Shown: in pieces, positions 60,024-64,000 of the stretch
How positions within the stretch are numbered: the stretch's first letter is position 1
Layout: the number at the start of each line of letters is the position of its first letter
NCBI GenBank assembly: GCA_000711775.1
Contig: ARYC01002122.1
Location: 1 to 64,000, forward strand
Source: Oxytricha trifallax
Taxonomy: Eukaryota; Ciliophora; Spirotrichea; Sporadotrichida; Oxytrichidae
Length of the DNA: 64,000 nucleotides
Direction of reading: 5' to 3'
Translations under genes and position numbers: made by a program
The notes under the pieces: generated by a model
Seen by the model: only the letters and a program-made list of their open reading frames with translations
Told to the model about the DNA's origin: nothing
Database searches by the model: none

Positions 60024-60564
60024 ATGGAGTCTATAAGTACTGCAATGAAGAGGGTTGAAGCTGAAGAAATGATCTGAAGATTTAGAAGCAAGGAGGATCT
60101 CTATCGATACCTTACTCAATACATGGTAAGCACGTAACATACACTTAATCATATACTATAGTGGGATTATTCCTTCCAACGATGGAAGGTACCAAAATTT
60201 CATTCTAAAATGCTTTACTCTGCGATGAGAAGAAAGCTTTCAAAAACAATGAAATAAAATTGATAGATATACCAAACTACCCAGAGATTTCAGTCACTAA
60301 TCTCTATGAGATGCGATGAAAGATGAAGAGTTGGTAGTTTATCTTCCTACCAAGAAACAACTCTCTAACAAGCTTCCAGAAAGGAGCTTCTTCTTTGGTG
60401 TTCTTGGCACTTTAAGAGAGAGTTATCTCAGAGAGATCATTGAAGAAGCTCACTAAAAACGCTTCTCTATTTCTCCTGAAGATTAAAAGAAGCAAGGCAT
60501 ACTAATAAGCGAGAGCTGGCTCGTAGAGCTTAAGGAGCATCCTTTCCTCTCTAGTAAGCTTTGA
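60024..60564 (+). CDS. TBE 22-kDa gene, decayed
   Basis: ATG 60024: MESISTAMKRVEAEEMI, then TGA where the first TBE has Gln, then RFRSKEDLYRYLTQYM. A shift near 60130 is followed by GLFLPTMEGTKISF and, further on, VVYLPTKKQLSNKLPERSFF, FGVLGTLRESYLREIIEEAH and ISESWLVELKEHPFLSSKL to TGA 60562. About three breaks. Confidence 0.82.
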
Positions 60565-60814
60565 TTCATAACTTTGTAGGGAAACCTGGAACTGGTATAT
60601 TCCTAAAGAAAAAACATGCAAATGTCGACAGAGAGAGAAAGTCAAAGACTATTCATGAAGTGGCAAGAGACTTTATAAAGATGTTTAAAAGCTAGATGAA
60701 ATGAACATAGATGCAGGAGCTGGCATAAAGAGAAGAAATATGGGCCCAAGCAAGCCATAAGAAGAGGAGAAGATAGAGAAGCAAAACTCATTAAAGGGCC
60801 AATTTAATATGTGA

Positions 60815-61868
60815 ACATATTCATTCGTTTAAATCTAAACTTATTTATAAGCATTCATTCTTCCCTCTCTCGCACAAATTTTTGTCTTATCTACACTCAC
60901 TCACTTATAGCTGCTTTGAATCAAGTCTACTGTATCGATGGACAAGTCATGCATAAGATGATACAAAAGCAGCTTCTTGTAGTGAGTCTTGATTTAACAC
61001 CAATAGAATTATATTCCATTAAAATGTGGGCTATGGGGGAACGTTATATACAGGAGTTATGTTTAACTCTTCATAAGCTTTCTTAGACTCCTTAGTCTTA
61101 TGAACTGAGAGGTTGTCAACAAACAGGATGATCTCCTAATCGTTGTATTTATCTCTAAACTTATGTGGGGACTCTATGTACTACTCTCGCTTAATAGAGC
61201 GAGGGTGAATCACATAACTCTCTAAGCCTGAATCTTTACTAATACCAACTAAAATTGCATAGGTGACTACCTTTACTACCTTTACTTTTTAGTCATAAAC
61301 TTCTATGTTATCATACTTCTTGTACCATGACTTATTAATAAAAGTGTTTAAGGTAAACACAGCTTCATCAGCGTGTATGAACTTGATGTTATTATCAATA
61401 GCTCTCTGAATTTAATCATATATAGTTTAAATTATTACTATAAAATGGCACTGTAAAATCAATTACTCTTTTCACTGTTGACTGTCTTTAAATTAATACC
61501 ATTTCGTCTATAAATATTTGCTATATTCTATGGAGAGATACGGATGTCAGGAAACTTGCGATGAAACATCACAGCTCGCTAGTCTAATGGAAAGTGTGCC
61601 CAATACTTCAAAGTCCTCTAGTCGCAGAGGTAGTAAATATGAGCTTGAGAGAACTTTTGTTTTCTTGCAGGATGCTTTCAAGAGCCAGAATTAAAATGCT
61701 AAACAGCGAGCAAGCAGCTCTTGTGTAGTAGCTTTGCTATAGCTGCATAATTCAGAACTGGTTTGACTAAGTCTATATTAATACTCTTACCATAGCTAAG
61801 CTGAAACAGTAAATCTAAATATTTTCATCATAAATAGACCCTAAGTTTCGCTAATTTCTATTTCTCAT
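60815..61868 (-). CDS. TBE 42-kDa transposase, decayed
   Basis: ATG 61868 reads MRNRNQRNLGSIYDENI, matching MRDKNSKLLGSIYDEEY. The catalytic region reads KFIHADEAVFTLNTFINKSW, GLESYVIHPRSIKREQYIES and LFVDNLSVHKTKESKKAYEE. The segment with the catalytic Glu has shifted frame (NVPPQPTFQWN then ILLVLN). Several breaks; not functional as it stands. Confidence 0.82.
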
Positions 61869-61996
61869 TTTGCAATTTGACCTAATTTCTCTACTAACCA
61901 CAATAAGACCCCAACTATACTCTACAAATCAAAGCACTATTAAACCTAACTAAGAAGTTTTTGGGTTTTGATTGTCTTTTCATCCACTAATTATAA

Positions 61997-62499
61997 GGGG
62001 GGGGGGAAGTTTCCTGCTTTTGAGGAAGTTTCCTGCACTTATTTTTATTTATGTAAAATTTAATAAATTTTACATAATTTAAAAAATTTAAAATTTTAAT
62101 GACCCTTAATATTAAGAGGATATTTATACATCATTTTAGTAGTTCAAGTAAATATAGTCTCACATTATATAGGTATGTAAAGAATAAGATAAATTGAATC
62201 AGAATTTCAATAACAATTGGATAAAATACTTGTAATTACTATGAGTACAGATAGGACATAGAATGGTTATGATATAAATCCAAAAAATATCAGAAATATG
62301 TTAGAGTTGTTGGAATCTGAAGAGAGAAATTGATTAATTGATTAATAAATTAAGTATAATTATATCAAGGAAATAATAGTTCGGAAGTTGGTTGATAGTT
62401 GTTATAAGGATTAATTTAATTTTTTTTAGAAAAAGTGCAGGAAACTTCCCTAAAATTTTATTTTATCATAAACCGGTGCAGGAAACTTCCCCCCCCCCC
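61997..62499. mobile_element. 503-bp MITE with G-run ends and 8-bp target duplication
   Basis: Left end G10 then AAGTTTCCTGC, repeated once (GGAAGTTTCCTGCACTT). Right end is the inverse: AAGTGCAGGAAACTTCC, then GTGCAGGAAACTTCC and C11. Flanked by AATTATAA at 61989-61996 and 62500-62507, an 8-bp duplication as made by hAT-type transposases. The interior is AT-rich and non-coding. It lies 26 bp outside the right end of TBE copy 2. Family assignment to hAT rests on duplication length only. Confidence 0.85.
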
Positions 62500-62834
62500 A
62501 ATTATAAAAAAAAGTTTGCCTAACTGTTTCTCATTTTGACATTTCTTAAAGTACATTTCTCAATTTGAGTGCCCAATTCACTGTACTCATCAAATCGAAT
62601 GACTTAAAAGTCAAATTTTCAAATCGTAATTGTATTTTAAATTATCAAATGTTGTATTTTCAATTTAAAAACTGAATTCTTTCAAACTATTTATATAACT
62701 TGTCAATGAATCCATTCCTATAGATTAATATAATGATTGTGTAAAATCTTACTTTCATTTATAGAAACTGAATTAGTAAGGTAAAAATTTTGAAGTAGAA
62801 ATAAATTTTTAAATCCAAAATTAAAAGTGATATT
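62500..62834. other. AT-rich spacer
   Basis: Between the MITE and the MT-A70 gene; contains only AT-rich sequence, presumably the 3' flank of the latter. Confidence 0.5.
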
Positions 62835-63589
62835 TCATTAGATAGTAAGTTCATCTCCAATTGAAACATAGTCAAACTCTTCATTCCAGTCCTTGTCAAT
62901 CAAACTACAGTAGTTTTTGCAGGCAATAATGCTTATCATTATGGATTTAATCTCTATTGAATTCTTTGAATTTTCTTCAGCTACTGCTTCAATTATATCT
63001 GATGCTCTAAAAGGCTGCATACATGTTGGTGGATTGCCCTTCAATCAAATAAGACAAATCTCTTTATTGTGTCTCACATGAAAGCCTATTCTATTCACAT
63101 AACCTCCTTTCTTAGGTTTATTCAAGTCCACGATTTGATCAACGACCCTAGATTTATTAATAATAAGTATAATTAAATTACCTGTAGCCTTTGTATAATA
63201 GGAATGCCATTGCCTCTGTAAAATAGCTTGAAACAGACCACATAAAGCAATAAACTTGGTCTTGAAGATGTTTGATCTACAGGTTAAAAAAGTTCTGGAT
63301 TGACTGAGTTTTATAGTTTAAGAATTGTTTTCCTTATTTATTCTCAAAATCAAGTGGCCATGTATAGTCTATCTCTATTCCTGCGAATAGCTCTCCTCGA
63401 AGTTCAATTTATTTTTCTCCTACAATCTTAAGTGCATCCTTTTAGAAAACATCTGCTCTAATTCTAACTGGAGGTGTATCAAATTCTTAGTCAAGCTATT
63501 TATGCTGAAGTCTCTCTTTTTATATCAAGGAATTCATAAACTAATTATGAACTTATTCTCTGTACTTTTCTTACTGTAGTCTCTCATTT
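62835..63589 (-). CDS. MT-A70 family (adenine-N6 methyltransferase-like) gene with 34-nt intron
   Basis: Exon one (63589-63182; ATG at 63537) reads FDTPPVRIRADVFQKDALKI, ELFAGIEIDYTWPLDF, QIKHLQDQVYCFMWSVSSYF and EAMAFLLYKGYR. A GTAATT...TCTAG intron (63181-63148) joins it in frame to exon two: VVDQIVDLNKPKKGGYVNRI, FHVRHNKEICLI, a TGA, LKGNPPTCMQPFRASDIIEA and NSKNSIEIKSIM, ending GDELTIQ at TGA 62835. The order matches MT-A70: DPPW position (here DYTW), fW-s, wGyr-vd, E-CL-g-KG, dii-a. The lone internal TGA is where the family usually has Gly. Changed DPPW suggests a non-catalytic partner such as MTA9-like proteins; upstream exons may lie to the right. Confidence 0.8.
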
Positions 63590-64000
63590 CAATTGCTTTG
63601 ATGTCAAGGTAGGAATATGCTAAAATACATATAGAAATTGTATAAATTAATCAAAAATTCATTTTATTAAATTAATTTTAACCAACTTTACATTTCGTTT
63701 GTATTTTAACACTTATAGTAAGTATTTGTTGATTTTGAGAATTTAAAGCAGTACTGCTAGATCAAATAACAGAATTCTCAATTTGTTGACTAAATTCTTA
63801 TCTTGGTAACTATTAGTAGTTTTTACTGTCCAACTTATAAAATGATTGGCAGTCATTGAAATCTATGACCAAATTCTCATGATTTAGAGTACAATCTCCA
63901 AAAATGATCAATATCTCGTTGCTTGATGAGTGCAAGGTCAAATTTAAGACCCGATCGTATTATCCATGTTTAAAAACCCCCAGCTCAGCAACTTTCAAGT
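63590..64000. other. Upstream flank of the MT-A70 gene
   Basis: AT-rich 63600-63720, then a GC-richer end (63850-64000) that may be a further exon or MDS on the minus strand, cut by the window edge. No frame is clear enough to call. Confidence 0.4.

Larger units (their letters stand above)
57913..61970 (-). mobile_element. Worn TBE, 4058 bp, inverted relative to the first
   Basis: Ends CAAAACTCCAAAACCACTTA (57913) and its counterpart GTTTTTGGGTTTTG (61970) are decayed versions of the TBE end. They are flanked by ATT at 57910-57912 and 61971-61973. Read from the right it has the standard order: transposase (-), 22-kDa (+), zinc-finger/kinase (-). All three genes carry stops or shifts, and internal sequence differs widely from the first TBE, so it belongs to another TBE subfamily or is much older. 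Confidence 0.93.

Noticed and set aside
4345-63100. TGA read as Trp in germline-limited genes (in-frame TGAs in the 4.5-kb ORF, 27.75 kb, 30.98 kb, 49.85 kb and 62.99 kb fall where Trp would look natural).
   Set aside because: Where a family alignment exists, the TGA sits at a Trp once (TBE kinase), at a Gln once (TBE 22-kDa) and at an expected Gly once (MT-A70). The number of TGAs is also about what decay or chance gives. Recognised genes end cleanly at TGA.
63190-63300. Histidine-kinase ATPase motif suggested by one frame (LFQPVDQTSS).
   Set aside because: The other frame gives a full MT-A70 block order across a consistent intron.
1-64000. tRNA, rRNA, CRISPR arrays, bacterial-type promoters or terminators.
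   Set aside because: No tRNA boxes or rRNA cores were noticed, and the prokaryotic feature classes do not apply to this eukaryotic germline DNA.

Overview
This window looks like germline (micronuclear) DNA of a spirotrich ciliate of the Oxytricha/Sterkiella type. Three things point there. Two complete telomere-bearing elements (TBEs) carry the C4A4 terminal repeat, 78-bp inverted ends and ANT target duplications. Recognisable proteins read through TAA and TAG as glutamine, with TGA as the only stop. Short, GC-richer coding patches on both strands are scattered in very AT-rich DNA, as expected for macronuclear-destined segments (MDSs) separated by internal eliminated sequences (IESs). Standard-code ORF calling misses nearly all genes here. 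All reading below uses TAA/TAG = Gln. Only TGA stops in this code and the DNA is AT-rich, so open frames of 50-100 codons arise by chance; calls without family support are marked low.

Layout: 1-1.57 kb is a 247-bp satellite. 1.6-8.6 kb holds small coding patches. A segmental duplication carries two broken YHYH-domain genes (5.3-6.5 kb and 9.0-14.3 kb); the second copy is split by a complete TBE (10131-14202). The C-terminal part of an S10 serine carboxypeptidase follows directly. At 17.3-21.0 kb lies a divergent TBE-like transposon (element A): DDE transposase, a homologue of the TBE 22-kDa protein in the same relative orientation, and, in the slot where TBE has its zinc-finger/kinase gene, an MT-A70 (adenine-N6 methyltransferase family) protein. 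At 26.35-31.2 kb is a second divergent relative (element B): a coiled-coil/DEK-C-like gene, another 22-kDa homologue, a DDE transposase, and an isolated C4A4C4 tract near one edge.

31-53 kb is mostly AT-rich with coding patches, including a Gln/Asn-rich gene at 38.5-39.9 kb, a secreted Cys-rich gene at 47.2-48.0 kb, a TBE transposase scrap at 48.0 kb and a multi-pass membrane protein at 52.3-53.5 kb. 53.7-55.2 kb is an unusually GC-rich unknown gene. 55.4-57.2 kb is a beta-helix type surface protein. 57.4-62.5 kb is a cluster of mobile DNA: a 187-bp-arm foldback, a worn TBE (57913-61970) and a 503-bp MITE with an 8-bp target duplication. The right edge (62.8-63.6 kb) holds a second, unrelated-locus MT-A70 gene with a 34-nt intron.

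Common thread: the transposase plus 22-kDa pair recurs in four elements while the third, cargo gene is swapped (zinc-finger kinase, MT-A70, coiled coil). Adenine methylation and TBE transposases both matter in ciliate genome rearrangement, which makes the MT-A70-bearing element the most interesting object here.
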